Notes: generated by a model from the sequence alone, not told the origin. 64,000 nucleotides of DNA from an uncultured Verrucomicrobiota bacterium (GCA_938003985.1 CALKWZ010000069.1:6087-70086); one strand, 5' to 3'; shown: positions 36,501 to 44,649, counted from the first letter of the stretch. Numbers and translations are program-made.

Positions 36501-36698
36501 GTGCTTGCTGACGTCCTTTTCGACGTCCTCGGGGGAGGCGCCGACCCACTGGGTGATGACGGAGATGTTGGGGATGTCCACCGCCGGCATGTCCTCGATG
36601 GAAATCTTGCGGTAGGAATTGAGGCCGAGCGCGATCAGGGCGATGAGCAGGCAGCTCATCGCGATCGGGCGCTGGGTGGAGGCGTTGGCGAGGAACAT
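33591..36698 (-). CDS. RND (HAE1-type) efflux pump permease lacking canonical proton-relay residues (1035 aa)
   Basis: Full-length AcrB-like layout: TM1 at ANASTQRPIAMSCLLIALIA, two large periplasmic loops and two sets of helices. In TM4 the usual V-D-D or V-D-N reads GVLVSNSIVVLENIV (about residue 397), and in TM10 the Lys position reads GIVVNAAILIVDQ (about 930). Thus both acidic relay residues and the Lys are replaced. Coupling ion or activity may therefore differ. It is last in marR-tolC-MFP-RND, 30 bases after the MFP gene. The substrate is unknown. The rest of the sequence shows no damage. Confidence 0.92.
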   Translation of the reverse strand: MFLANASTQRPIAMSCLLIALIALGLNSYRKISIEDMPAVDIPNISVITQWVGASPEDVEKDVSKHIEDAVSGIDGLKHIESSSLENVSQVVLEFNMSVDIDVAAQDVREKLDGILADLPADAERPVIQKININSKPIANVFLSGDAPIDDLYDYADNAIADRFATVSGVGEVQVIGGNEREVWVELDRAALAAAGLTTADVAGALQKGVLSLPGGRIRERGNELAVRFDAEYQNVADIAGLEVANRDGARRKLGDLGTVRQATEEVRQRAILDGKQGVVIKVVKKAEGNIVSLVKETRKRFEEIRKNLPGGMELTWISDEAENIQASVDSAVESVWQAVLLCAFILFVFLVNVRTTVVVAITMPATIVVSLFFMQLAGQTLNTPTLLAIGLSTGVLVSNSIVVLENIVSKFETMDDHWAAAGLGASEMTVAVLASAGTNVIVMLPISMMTSLIGRILVPFAVTTLIVNASSIFISFTLTPILCALLLEPASKRKDNAFARFGKRWDAAFQTFAVRYTNGLRRLAAKKRFNLPIVLGFVLLFFFTMKFGGGQLGFSFFETTDTGRLFVRVETPAYYDLEKTIARLEGIQARLLGFSDIEHVLTTAGKAESQSGQASEGVYMGQIELFFKPKTERAWKIADRLAEIRNLLKDETDCMVSASVPGKMGGQNFQIDQNLSGDDLETLDRAALAIQSAARALPSVGQLDTTVRDTKPEIRVLPKRPVLSDLGLPASLLGAIVRGNIEGIEAASYKRGDRTYDIRVKLAEQSGKDQIRQFLLPGADGRPIPLETVADVVDARAKTQIYRVDKQRTVKILGDTKSGATMSGVAADIDRAIEEKNLLPTGYTLGNSGMSEMMDEAIADFGEAIPLAVFLTLLTLAAILESWSRPAFVLLTLPMGLVGVIWALVLSHSALTILVLLGILMLIGIVVNAAILIVDQMARHLKEGVCRREAMLTAMVETFRPVLMVILASGLGMLPMAIGTGIGSENRAGIGIASVAGVLVAGLLTMTVLPLIYTLFTGRPKGESLAKSGQPCED

Positions 36699-36728
36699 AG
36701 GTGGACTCCTGTGCGGAAACTTCCGGAA

Positions 36729-37892
36729 CTAGAGGACTTCGACGGGGAGGCCGTCGCGGAGCTGGGTTTGGCCTTCGACGACGACCGCTTCGCCGGCTTC
36801 GAGCCCGGCCAGGATTTCGGTCCAGCCGTCGTTCTGGAATCCGGTTTGGACTTCGCGGGCGAAGGCCTTGCCGTCTTGCACGACGAAGACGGTCGGTTTG
36901 CCGCCGCGGTCGAGGATGGCGGCGGAAGAAACGCCGAGACCTGGACGGGCTTCGAAGACGATCGTCAGGTCGGCCATCTGGCCGGGGACGGCGAGGCCGT
37001 CGGCGGCCTCGACTTTGCCTTTGATCTCGAAGGTCCGCAAGGTGGGATCGATGACGGGGCTGCGGGTCGTGACGACGTGCGTGCCGGCTTCCCGACCGCC
37101 GACGTCGAGGCGGAACTTCGTCTGGCCGGTCTGCACTTCCGGATAGTATTGGGCGGGGAGGAAGGCGGCGGCCTCGACCGTGGCCAGATCGTCGATGCGC
37201 AGGACGACTTTGCCGACGGACATCTGCTCGCCGGGTTCGGCGGTGCGGGCGCTCACGACGCCGGAGATCGGCGCGAAAATTTTGGTGTCCGCCAGGCTCT
37301 TTTCCGCGATGGCGAGCTGGGCTTCGGCCTGCTTGACCTGGCGCTCGGCCAGATCCACCTGCGCTTCGGCGACGGCGATGCCGGCCTCGGCCTGGGCGCG
37401 GGCGACTTCGGCGGATTCGAATTCGCTGTCGCTGACCTTGCCGTCCCGGTGGAGGCGTTCGTAGCGCGCAAAATCGAGCGTGGCCTTGCGGGCTTCGGCG
37501 GCGGTTTTCTTCGCGGAGGCCTGGGCGACTTCCCGGGAGGCCTGGGCGACGGCGCGGTTCTGCTGGGCGATGGTCACGGCGTTTTCGCGGCCGACGGGAT
37601 CGATCTGGAAGAGGGCGGTTTCGCCGGCGACGACGGCGTCGCCTTCGTCCACCCAGATCGCGTCGAGGTTGCCGTCGGCGCGGGACGCCACGTGGGCGTA
37701 GTTCTTCGCTTCGAGCGTGCCCTGCACGGTCAGGCGGCGTTCGAAGGCGCGTGCGGCGACGGGCTGGGCGCGGACCGCCAGCGCGCGGACGGTTTCGGCG
37801 GCGGCGGATTCCTTTTTCCCGCAGCCGGCCGCGAGGAGCGCGGCGGGCAGGGCGGCGGCGAGGAGGGCAAGGGCGATGCGATCGGTTTTCAT
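36729..37892 (-). CDS. RND periplasmic adaptor (membrane fusion) lipoprotein (387 aa)
   Basis: A lipobox (PAALLAAGCGKKES) precedes the lipoyl half-motif (ASRADGNLDAIWVDEGDAVV), a long helical hairpin rich in Ala, Gln and Glu, and the second lipoyl half (KIFAPISGVVSARTAEPGEQ). Beta-barrel and membrane-proximal domains follow (VEAAAFLPAQYYPEVQTGQT). It bridges the RND pump and the TolC-like channel in the periplasm. It begins one base after the tolC-like stop. Confidence 0.93.
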   Translation of the reverse strand: MKTDRIALALLAAALPAALLAAGCGKKESAAAETVRALAVRAQPVAARAFERRLTVQGTLEAKNYAHVASRADGNLDAIWVDEGDAVVAGETALFQIDPVGRENAVTIAQQNRAVAQASREVAQASAKKTAAEARKATLDFARYERLHRDGKVSDSEFESAEVARAQAEAGIAVAEAQVDLAERQVKQAEAQLAIAEKSLADTKIFAPISGVVSARTAEPGEQMSVGKVVLRIDDLATVEAAAFLPAQYYPEVQTGQTKFRLDVGGREAGTHVVTTRSPVIDPTLRTFEIKGKVEAADGLAVPGQMADLTIVFEARPGLGVSSAAILDRGGKPTVFVVQDGKAFAREVQTGFQNDGWTEILAGLEAGEAVVVEGQTQLRDGLPVEVL

Positions 37893-37893
37893 G

Positions 37894-39276
37894 TTACTTC
37901 TCTGCTTTCGTTTCGGAATCGGTTGCGGGGACGAGGGTCAGGCCCATGGCCAGTTCGAGATTGGCGACGGCGATGCGTTCCTGGTAGCGGCTCTGGACCG
38001 CCGCGACCTGCGCGAGGTCCATGGCGGCGCGCGCGTCGAGCGCGTCGCTGACGGGCACGAGGCCCTCGCGGGCCTGGGCATCGAGGTCCGCCCATTTGGC
38101 GGCGGCGACTTCGTAGGCGAGCCGGCGGACGCGGACGCCTTCCGCGGCGTCGCGCGCGGCGGCTTCGGCGGCGACGACGCCGACCATGACGGACAGGAAG
38201 GTGTTCTCGCGCTCCAGTTCCGTCTGCCGGCGCTCGACCTTGGCGGCCTTGAAGCGGGCGACGTTGGCGAGGCCGTCGAACAGCAGCCACGTGCCTTGGA
38301 AGCCGGTGACCCAGTTTTCGGCGTGGGCGGCGAGCTCGTTGCCCGTCCACGAGCCAGTCGAGAAAAGGGAAATCGTCGGCAGGAAGTCGCAGAAGGCCTG
38401 GCGCACCTGGTGGTCCTGGATGACGACCTGCCGGTCGGCCAAGGCCAGTTCGGGGTGGATTTCCAGCGCCTTCAGGACGAGGTCGTCGACGGAACCCGCG
38501 GGCCGGTCGGCGGCGCCGGTTTCGCCGGAGAGCTCGATGGCGGCCGTGGGCGAGAGCCCCAGGACTTGCAGCAGTTCGCCGCGCAGCACGGCGAGCTGGC
38601 GGCGGGCCTTGTTCAGTTCGGTTTCGCGCAGTTCGGCGGCGAAGCGCGCCTGGTCGCCCTCCCACTGCGCGACGAGACCCTCGGCGGCGAGGCCTTGGAT
38701 GCGCTCGGCGGTCTGGCGCGCGGCTTCGAGCTGGGTTTCGAGCGCGGCGACGGTGTCCTGCTGCACGAGCACGTTGAAATACGCGACGCTGGTCTGCAGG
38801 ACGATGCCCTGGCGGACGTAGTGGGCGGCGACGCCGGCGGCGGCGTAGCCCTGGCGCGCGGCCGCGTACAGGAACCACGTGGACGGCATGAAGATCGGCA
38901 TGGCGACGGTCAGGTCCGCCGTGCCGAACTGCTTTTCATGCTGCTGCGGCATTTCCTTTTCGTAGGAATTGTAGCCGGCGGCCGCGGCGACGTTGGGCAG
39001 GAAGGCGGTGAAGGCCACGTTCTTGCCGACGCGATAGAGTTCGCGGTCGAGATCGGCCTTGCGCACCGCGTAGTTGTTGGACATGGCGATGCGGACGCAA
39101 TCGTCGAGCGCGAGGGGCTTGGCCAGCTCGGCCGCGGCGCGCGCGGCGAGGTTCGAGGCGAACGAATCCGTCTGTTCGCGGCGGGCGCGGGCCGGATCGA
39201 AGCTCCGGCAGCCGGAGGCCAGCACGCCGGCCACGAGCAAGCTCGCGGCCGGAAGGAAGATGGGAGAGCAACGCAT
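37894..39276 (-). CDS. TolC-like outer membrane efflux protein (460 aa)
   Basis: A lipobox (LLVAGVLASGCRSF) makes it an outer-membrane factor lipoprotein like OprM. Two repeated halves of long helices contain LALDDCVRIAMSNNYAVRKA and, in the second, VDDLVLKALEIHPELALADR, typical of TolC. It supplies the exit channel for the RND pump encoded downstream. Confidence 0.92.
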   Translation of the reverse strand: MRCSPIFLPAASLLVAGVLASGCRSFDPARARREQTDSFASNLAARAAAELAKPLALDDCVRIAMSNNYAVRKADLDRELYRVGKNVAFTAFLPNVAAAAGYNSYEKEMPQQHEKQFGTADLTVAMPIFMPSTWFLYAAARQGYAAAGVAAHYVRQGIVLQTSVAYFNVLVQQDTVAALETQLEAARQTAERIQGLAAEGLVAQWEGDQARFAAELRETELNKARRQLAVLRGELLQVLGLSPTAAIELSGETGAADRPAGSVDDLVLKALEIHPELALADRQVVIQDHQVRQAFCDFLPTISLFSTGSWTGNELAAHAENWVTGFQGTWLLFDGLANVARFKAAKVERRQTELERENTFLSVMVGVVAAEAAARDAAEGVRVRRLAYEVAAAKWADLDAQAREGLVPVSDALDARAAMDLAQVAAVQSRYQERIAVANLELAMGLTLVPATDSETKAEK

Positions 39277-39287
39277 GGGGGTTCCTT

Positions 39288-39779
39288 TCAGGACTTCAAA
39301 TCGCGGTCGTTCTGGGCGGCGAGGGCGTCGGCGTAGCGGGTCAGGAAAGATTGCAGGCGGGGCAGGTCCACGTCCTCGATCGTGCGCAGGGCGGCGGATT
39401 CGAAGGCGATCATGTCCCGGACCATTTCCTCGGCCTTCTCATTGCCTTTGGGGGTGAGCACGACGAGTTTGCGGCGCCGGTCGTTGGGGTGGGGCTGGCG
39501 GGCGGCGAGGCCTTCTCGCTCCAGCAGGTCGAGGATGAACGTGATGGTCTGGCGGGGAAAATAATTGGCGGCGGCGACGGCAGCCGGTTCCGAGTCTTCG
39601 GGATGGAGGTGCAGGTGGACGAGGACCATCGCGACGTTGGTGGGGATGCCCCACTTCTGGCCGCGGATCATCAGCTCCTGGTGGACGCGGCGCCAGAGGG
39701 GGAGCATGCTGGTGGCGGGCACTTGGTCATGCGGATGGCAGTCGCGCCGAAGGGGGTGCTGGGCTGGAGGGGTCGTCAT
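39288..39779 (-). CDS. MarR family transcriptional regulator (163 aa)
   Basis: The winged helix is clear: VAAANYFPRQTITFILDLLE as recognition region and REGLAARQPHPNDRRRKLVV as wing, the MarR signature DRR-K-V-LT. It probably represses its own operon with the downstream efflux genes; the tolC-like gene starts 11 bases after its stop. The ATG at 39779 follows AAAAGGAA. Confidence 0.88.
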   Translation of the reverse strand: MTTPPAQHPLRRDCHPHDQVPATSMLPLWRRVHQELMIRGQKWGIPTNVAMVLVHLHLHPEDSEPAAVAAANYFPRQTITFILDLLEREGLAARQPHPNDRRRKLVVLTPKGNEKAEEMVRDMIAFESAALRTIEDVDLPRLQSFLTRYADALAAQNDRDLKS

Positions 39780-39804
39780 GGCCGTTCCTTTTATTCGAGA
39801 TGGG

Positions 39805-39832
39805 ATAATACAACATTGGACTATCATGTCAA
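39805..39832 (-). promoter_or_regulatory. Promoter and likely MarR operator of the efflux operon
   Basis: On the minus strand TTGACA (39827-39832), a 16-base spacer and TATTAT (39805-39810) form a strong promoter. The imperfect palindrome ATAGTCCAAT-GTTGTATTAT covers spacer and -10, the expected place for MarR binding. Confidence 0.7.
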
Positions 39833-39993
39833 CCGGCCGTCGCCGTTGGAGTTCCGAAAATCACCAAAATATTCAGGAAAAACGCATAGTAAATCGCTTG
39901 ACCTGCCCGCTGGGTTTTGGGTTCATGCCCGCTGAAATCGCGGCGGAGAGCGCGGAAAAACCTGCGAACCCGCCCGATGAAGGAGAATCGACC

Positions 39994-40815
39994 ATGCTCG
40001 GCACGCGCAAAAAATGGATTTGGACGCTGGCGGCGACGTGGCTGGGCGCGGCGGGCATCGCCGCCGCCGCCGGCTTGGCGTGGGATCATGCTGGCGAAGC
40101 GGCCTATTCCGACGGCTGGCAGACCGGCGACGCCGGCGGCTCCGGCTGGGGCGGCGCCTGGAGCCTGAACACGTCCGTCGTGCCGCCGGACGGCAACATC
40201 GCCGGCCATTTCGTCGGCACGTCGCAGAACAACGGCAGCGGCGACGGCAACGTCGACGTGTCCGGCGCGTCGTGGGGGCTCTATGCGAACAGCGGCTTCA
40301 TGAGCTACGCCACCCGGCCGTTCGACGGCACGCTGGGCATCGGCCAGTCGGTGATCCTCGACATGGACAACGGCTACGTCGAGGCGGGCGGGCAATTCGG
40401 CTTCACGCTGACGGCCTACGGCGACGTCGGCTCCACCGAGCGTTTCAGCTTCTATTTCCTGGGCGGCTCGAACAACTATTTCACGGGCACGGGCCAGATG
40501 TACTGGATCACCCAGACCGACACGGGCGTTCCGTTTACCTCGGCCGGTCTGCAGGTGGCGTTCACGCTGACCGGTGCGCAGGCCTACTCCGTCGCCATCA
40601 CGTCCCAAGGCGGTTCGACGACGACCCTGAACGGCTCGTTCCTGATCGATGCGACCAATTTCGACCACATCGAGCTGTACAACTTCAACGCGGGCGCCGA
40701 TCCCGAAAACGACGGCTTCTTCAACAGCGTCCAGGTGATTCCGGAGCCCGGCACGACCGCGCTGGCCCTTTCCGGCTTGGCCGGCCTGCTGGCCTTCCGC
40801 CGCCGCCGCACCTGA
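39994..40815 (+). CDS. PEP-CTERM sorting domain protein (273 aa)
   Basis: A signal peptide (LAATWLGAAGIAAAAGLAW) starts the protein, and the C-terminus IPEPGTTALALSGLAGLLAF-RRRR is a full PEP-CTERM signal: PEP, hydrophobic helix, Arg cluster. The middle is Gly, Ser, Asn and aromatic-rich beta structure (SGWGGAWSLNTSVVPPDGNI). An exosortase should cut and pass it to the cell surface; none is in the window. Good ribosome site AAGGAGA. Confidence 0.9.
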   Translation: MLGTRKKWIWTLAATWLGAAGIAAAAGLAWDHAGEAAYSDGWQTGDAGGSGWGGAWSLNTSVVPPDGNIAGHFVGTSQNNGSGDGNVDVSGASWGLYANSGFMSYATRPFDGTLGIGQSVILDMDNGYVEAGGQFGFTLTAYGDVGSTERFSFYFLGGSNNYFTGTGQMYWITQTDTGVPFTSAGLQVAFTLTGAQAYSVAITSQGGSTTTLNGSFLIDATNFDHIELYNFNAGADPENDGFFNSVQVIPEPGTTALALSGLAGLLAFRRRRT

Positions 40816-40839
40816 GCGTCCGCGGAGCGGCAAAAAGAA

Positions 40840-40868
40840 TTGCGTTCGCCATCGGGGGGGGCTAGGTT
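40840..40868 (+). promoter_or_regulatory. Probable promoter of the SRP RNA
   Basis: TTGCGT (40840-40845), a 17-base spacer ending in G8C, and TAGGTT (40863-40868) lie 25 bases after the PEP-CTERM gene. Expected start about 40875. Confidence 0.5.
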
Positions 40869-40912
40869 GTCCGACGCTCGCCGGAACGGGTTCCGGCGGG
40901 CGGTTCCGGGCT

Positions 40913-41051
40913 CCGTCCGGGCCGGTCGTCGCGGGTTGGGTCCCATGCGACGGATGCCGCCAAAACCCCGCCAGGGCCGGAAGGCAGCAACGGTATGGCG
41001 GTCCTTCCGGGTGCCGTGGGAATCCTGGCCCGCGGCGGCCGGCTCGGACGG
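40913..41051 (+). ncRNA. ffs: Signal recognition particle RNA (4.5S/SRP RNA)
   Basis: The apical SRP signature GCCAGGGCCGGAAGGCAGCA (40970-40989) with the GGAA tetraloop and the asymmetric loop is unmistakable. The arms pair outward: CCGTCCGGGCCGG (40913-40925) with CCGGCTCGGACGG (41039-41051), and CGCGGGTTGGG with the CCTGGCCCGCG region. A CGCCGGAAC/GTTCCGGCG hairpin just 5' (about 40879-40899) may belong to the RNA, making it longer than the minimal 4.5S form. SRP RNA next to dnaX is a common bacterial arrangement. Confidence 0.93.
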
Positions 41052-41086
41052 AGCGCGGCGCGCGGTGACCCGCCGGAGAGCACAGC

Positions 41087-42757
41087 ATGTCATACGAAGT
41101 TTTGGCGCGCAAATGGCGCCCGCAGCAGTTCGAGCAGGTGGTCGGGCAGGAGCACGTCATCCAGACGCTCGCGCGCGCGATCCAGACGAACCGGGTGGCG
41201 CACGCCTACCTGTTCGTGGGGCCGCGCGGCACGGGCAAGACGACCACGGCGCGCCTGCTCGCGAAGGCGCTGAACTGCCAAAAACGCGGCAAGAACGCCG
41301 ACCCTTGCGACCGGTGCGATTCCTGCAAGGAGATCGTCGCGGGCAACAGCCTCGACGTGATCGAAATCGACGGCGCCTCGAACAACAACGTCGACCAGGT
41401 GCGCGACCTGCGCGACAACGTGCGCTACGCGCCGGCGCGGGGGCCCTACAAGATCTACATCATCGACGAAGTCCACATGCTGAGCGCGGGGGCGTTCAAC
41501 GCCCTGCTCAAGACGCTGGAAGAGCCGCCGCCGCACGCGAAGTTCCTGCTGGCCACGACGGACGTCCACAAGGTGCCGGCGACCATCCTCTCGCGCTGCC
41601 AGCGGTTCGACCTGCGGCGCATCGGGCTCAAGGAAATCGTCGGGCGCCTGAAGGAAATCGCCCAGGCGGAAAAGTGGAAGATCAGCGAGGCAGCCCTGCT
41701 GGCGATCGCGCGCGGCGCGGAAGGCGGCCTGCGCGACGCGGAATCGGCGCTGGACCAGATCGTCGCCTTCAAGGGCGAGAAGATCGAAGAGGCCGACGTG
41801 CTGGGCACGTTCGGGCTGGTGTCGTGGACGACGATCGACCAGCTCGCGACGGCGGTCCTGAAAGGCGACGCGGCGGCGGCCCTGAAGACCGTGGCGGAAC
41901 TCGACGAAGGCGGCCGCGACCTGCAGCGCCTGGTGCAGGAACTGCTCGGGCATTTCCGCAACGTCCTGGTGTGGAAACACGCGCCGGAACTGGCGGATTC
42001 GTTCGACCTGACGAGCGCGCAGCTCGACGGGCTGAAGGCGCAGGCGGCCCTCGCCGACGGCGAGAAGCTGCTGCGCGTGGTGGAAATCCTGACCGAGGCG
42101 GCGAACCAGGCGCGATTCGCGCTCTCCCGCCGCACGGTGGTGGAAGTGGCGCTGCTGAAGGCGGCGCGCGCGGCCACGGTGGTCAGCCTCGACGAGCTGA
42201 TCGCGCAGATCCAGGCGAGTCCGGCGGATGGCGGCGCGCCGGCGCCGTCCGCCAGCACCTATACTCCTCCGGCGCGCGCGGCGGCGCTGCCGCCTCCGGT
42301 CCATGGCAAGCGCCCGGGGCATGCGGACGAAGCCGCCCACCTCAAGAGCCGCTGGCCGGCGCTGCTGGGGGTGATCGCCGAGACGTCGCAACTGGCCGCG
42401 CCCTACTTGAAGGAAGCCGAACCGTTGCGGGTGGAGGGCGACCACGTCATCCTCGGGTTCGATCCGGAATTCAGCGGCCACCTCAAGCAGGTGGACACGT
42501 CCCGGACGCGGCTGGCGATCGAGAAAGCCCTCGGGCACGAACTGAAGCGGACCGTGGGGGTGAAGTTCGCGATCGAGGAGCGGCCGCAGGCCGAAGCCGA
42601 GCCGCAGCCGCCGCCGCCGCCGGTTGCACCCAAGGCGCAGGCGCAAGAGCCGCCGGCGAAGGCGGCGCAGGGCAAGAAACGCAATTTGGCCGACGATCCG
42701 ATCGTCAAGAAGACGGCGGAGCTGTTCGGCGGAGACGTGTTCGACGTTCGGGAATAG
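41087..42757 (+). CDS. dnaX: DNA polymerase III subunit gamma/tau (556 aa)
   Basis: Starts SYEVLARKWRPQQFEQVVGQ. The Walker A is GPRGTGKTTTARLLAKAL, the zinc Cys cluster CDRCDSC, Walker B YIIDEVHMLSAGAFNALLKT and sensor 1 TTDVHKVPATILSRCQRFDL. The C-terminal part carries a Pro/Ala-rich linker and a short tau-like extension. It loads the sliding clamp. No obvious frameshift heptamer was examined to support a separate gamma form. Confidence 0.95.
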   Translation: MSYEVLARKWRPQQFEQVVGQEHVIQTLARAIQTNRVAHAYLFVGPRGTGKTTTARLLAKALNCQKRGKNADPCDRCDSCKEIVAGNSLDVIEIDGASNNNVDQVRDLRDNVRYAPARGPYKIYIIDEVHMLSAGAFNALLKTLEEPPPHAKFLLATTDVHKVPATILSRCQRFDLRRIGLKEIVGRLKEIAQAEKWKISEAALLAIARGAEGGLRDAESALDQIVAFKGEKIEEADVLGTFGLVSWTTIDQLATAVLKGDAAAALKTVAELDEGGRDLQRLVQELLGHFRNVLVWKHAPELADSFDLTSAQLDGLKAQAALADGEKLLRVVEILTEAANQARFALSRRTVVEVALLKAARAATVVSLDELIAQIQASPADGGAPAPSASTYTPPARAAALPPPVHGKRPGHADEAAHLKSRWPALLGVIAETSQLAAPYLKEAEPLRVEGDHVILGFDPEFSGHLKQVDTSRTRLAIEKALGHELKRTVGVKFAIEERPQAEAEPQPPPPPVAPKAQAQEPPAKAAQGKKRNLADDPIVKKTAELFGGDVFDVRE

Positions 42758-42766
42758 GAGCAGCAG

Positions 42767-43084
42767 ATGGCGAATTTCATGAAGATGATGAAGCAGGCCG
42801 CAGACATGCAGAAAAACATGGCCAAGGCGCAGGAGTCGCTGGCGGCGCTGGAGCTGGAGCACACCAGCGGCGGCGGCGCGGTGACGGTCAAGATCGCCGG
42901 CGACGGCAATATCACCGCCATCCGGATCGATCCGAAGGCGATCCAGCCGGGCGACGCGGACATGCTGGAGGATTTGATCCTGACGGCGGTGCGCGGCGCG
43001 CAGGAACTGGCGCGGGAGACGGCCGCCCGGGAGATGCAGAAGTTGACCGCCGGCCTGAACCTGCCGCCGGGTTTCGGCTTCTAG
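42767..43084 (+). CDS. ybaB: YbaB/EbfC nucleoid-associated protein (105 aa)
   Basis: Small protein with the family pattern: a Met/Lys-rich N-terminal helix (FMKMMKQAADMQKNMAKAQE), GGGAVTVKIAGDGNITAIRI and a C-terminal helix. It binds DNA as a dimer. It lies 9 bases after dnaX and 7 before recR, the classic dnaX-ybaB-recR order. Confidence 0.93.
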   Translation: MANFMKMMKQAADMQKNMAKAQESLAALELEHTSGGGAVTVKIAGDGNITAIRIDPKAIQPGDADMLEDLILTAVRGAQELARETAAREMQKLTAGLNLPPGFGF

Positions 43085-43091
43085 GATCCGC

Positions 43092-43685
43092 ATGGAGCCG
43101 CTGCACCAGCTGACGGAAGCGCTGGCGAAGCTGCCGGGCATCGGCCGCCGCACGGCCGAACGGCTGGCCACGCATCTGGCGCGGAATCCGACGGGCCCGG
43201 CGCACGAGCTGGCGGCGGCGCTCGACGGGGCGCGGACGAAACTGGCGGCCTGCAAGCTGTGCGGCAGCGTGACGGCCAAGGACGAAAACCCCTGCCGGCT
43301 CTGCGCCGATCCGCGGCGCGACGATGCGATCCTGTGCGTGGTGGAGGATCCGTCCGACATCGCGCTGATCGAGCGCAGTGGGGAATACCGCGGGCGCTAC
43401 TTCGCGCTGATGGGCAAGATTTCGCCGATGCGCGGCGAGGGGCTCGGGGATTTGCGGCTGCCGGCGTTGCTGGAGCGCGCGGCAAAAGCGCAGGAAGTCC
43501 TGCTGGCGCTGAACTGCGACGTGGAGAGCGAAGCGACGGCGTCCTACCTGCGGCACGTCCTCGCGCAGAAGCTGCCCAAGCTCAAGCTCAGCCGGTTGGC
43601 GCTGGGGATTCCGGCGGGCAGCGCGATCGCGTTCTCCGACCCCGTCACGCTCGGCCGCGCGATCCGCGGACGCACCGAGGCGTGA
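43092..43685 (+). CDS. recR: Recombination mediator RecR (197 aa)
   Basis: N-terminal helix-hairpin-helix (LAKLPGIGRRTAERLATHLA), a C4 zinc finger (CKLCGSVTAKDENPCRLC), a Toprim domain (LCVVEDPSDIALIERSGEYR) and the C-terminal Walker B-like region. It loads RecA at gaps with RecO or RecF. Normal length. Confidence 0.95.
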   Translation: MEPLHQLTEALAKLPGIGRRTAERLATHLARNPTGPAHELAAALDGARTKLAACKLCGSVTAKDENPCRLCADPRRDDAILCVVEDPSDIALIERSGEYRGRYFALMGKISPMRGEGLGDLRLPALLERAAKAQEVLLALNCDVESEATASYLRHVLAQKLPKLKLSRLALGIPAGSAIAFSDPVTLGRAIRGRTEA

Positions 43686-43731
43686 GCGCGGAATCGGACG
43701 GATCGGTCTGATCAGACGGATCGGTCGGATC

Positions 43732-43761
43732 AAAAAAAACGGCGCGGGACAACCCGCGCCG
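43732..43761 (-). terminator. Rho-independent terminator of the cyclase/fdrA operon
   Basis: CGGCGCGGG-acaa-CCCGCGCCG is followed on the minus strand by TTTTTTTT, 21 bases after the cyclase-family stop. Upstream on the plus strand is a GACGGATCGGTCTGATCAGA-type dispersed repeat (43696-43732). Confidence 0.9.
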
Positions 43762-43781
43762 GTTTGCATCAAAGCTCCGGG

Positions 43782-44621
43782 CTACTTTTTCTTGGCCTTC
43801 TTGGCCTTGGGCGGCAGCCAGGCGACGATGCGGCACATGCTGGATTCGAGCTCGATGCCGCGCAGCGGGAAGCAGCCGATCCAGCAGCGGGTGCTGCCGA
43901 GCTTGGCGATGTCGCCCGCGATGTTTTCGGCGTGCACGATGCCCTTGGGGAAGAGCTTGAGGTGCATGACCTGGTAGTACTTCTTGAGCGGGAAGATCTC
44001 GTCGAAGGACTTGCCGTAGACCTTCTTCATCTTGGCGTCGCATTCCTGGAAGCGGCCCGGATGCCAGGTGCGGATGATCGTGTTCATGGGATGGTCCGCG
44101 CTGCCGCAGTCCACGCCGATCCACTTGATCTGCATCTTCTCGCACCACTCGTCGAAGTCGGGGCTCGGGCCGGGGTGCATCACGAAGTAGCGGATTTCGT
44201 CGCCGGTCTTCTGGTCCCACGAATAGCGGTGGTAGCCGGTGTTGATGATCAGGATGTCGCCCTTCTTCACCTCGACCTTGTCGGTGATCATCTTGGGGGT
44301 GTAGAGCGAGTAGTCGGAGACCTCCTTGGAGATGTCCACGACGACGCCGGGGCCGACCCATTCGCGCAGGGGCACGTTGCCGATCGAGCGGCCGGCGGGA
44401 TAGAAGTGGATCTCGCCGTCCATGTGCGTGCCGACGTGGTTGGAGGTGGTGATGATCTGGCCGTTGGCGCCCTGGCCCATGTGCGCGCCGGCGAGGCGTT
44501 TGAAGTACTGGATGCCCAGCGGCATGTACGACGGCCACGGCGGCGTGTGCACGCTCAGGCGCATCGTCAGATCGAACATCTGCGCGTTGTCCAGGAAGTC
44601 GATGAATTGGTTGTTGTTCAT
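43782..44621 (-). CDS. Cyclase-family metal-dependent hydrolase (279 aa)
   Basis: The cyclase/kynurenine formamidase family signature HVGTHMDGEIHFYPAGRSIG (HxGTHxDxxxH) supplies metal ligands. Further blocks are VVVDISKEVSDY, KGDILIINTGYHRYSW and WIGVDCGSADHPMN. The family hydrolyses amides and cyclic amides, such as N-formylkynurenine or isatin. Next to fdrA and DUF1116 it may cleave a purine- or hydantoin-derived amide; that is inference. The Lys/Ala-rich tail (PPKAKKAKKK) is odd. ATG after AAGGA. Confidence 0.85.
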   Translation of the reverse strand: MNNNQFIDFLDNAQMFDLTMRLSVHTPPWPSYMPLGIQYFKRLAGAHMGQGANGQIITTSNHVGTHMDGEIHFYPAGRSIGNVPLREWVGPGVVVDISKEVSDYSLYTPKMITDKVEVKKGDILIINTGYHRYSWDQKTGDEIRYFVMHPGPSPDFDEWCEKMQIKWIGVDCGSADHPMNTIIRTWHPGRFQECDAKMKKVYGKSFDEIFPLKKYYQVMHLKLFPKGIVHAENIAGDIAKLGSTRCWIGCFPLRGIELESSMCRIVAWLPPKAKKAKKK

Positions 44622-44649
44622 GCTTGGTCCTTTCGTTGTTGTTTTAAAG

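Noticed and set aside
33606..38051. A 1481-codon plus-strand open frame opposite the RND and adaptor genes
   Set aside because: It is Gly/Asp/Glu-rich shadow sequence. The minus strand encodes clear full-length RND and MFP proteins.
43696..43732. GATCGG-rich repeat after recR as a regulatory site
   Set aside because: It matches a generic dispersed intergenic repeat type; nothing ties it to a regulator.
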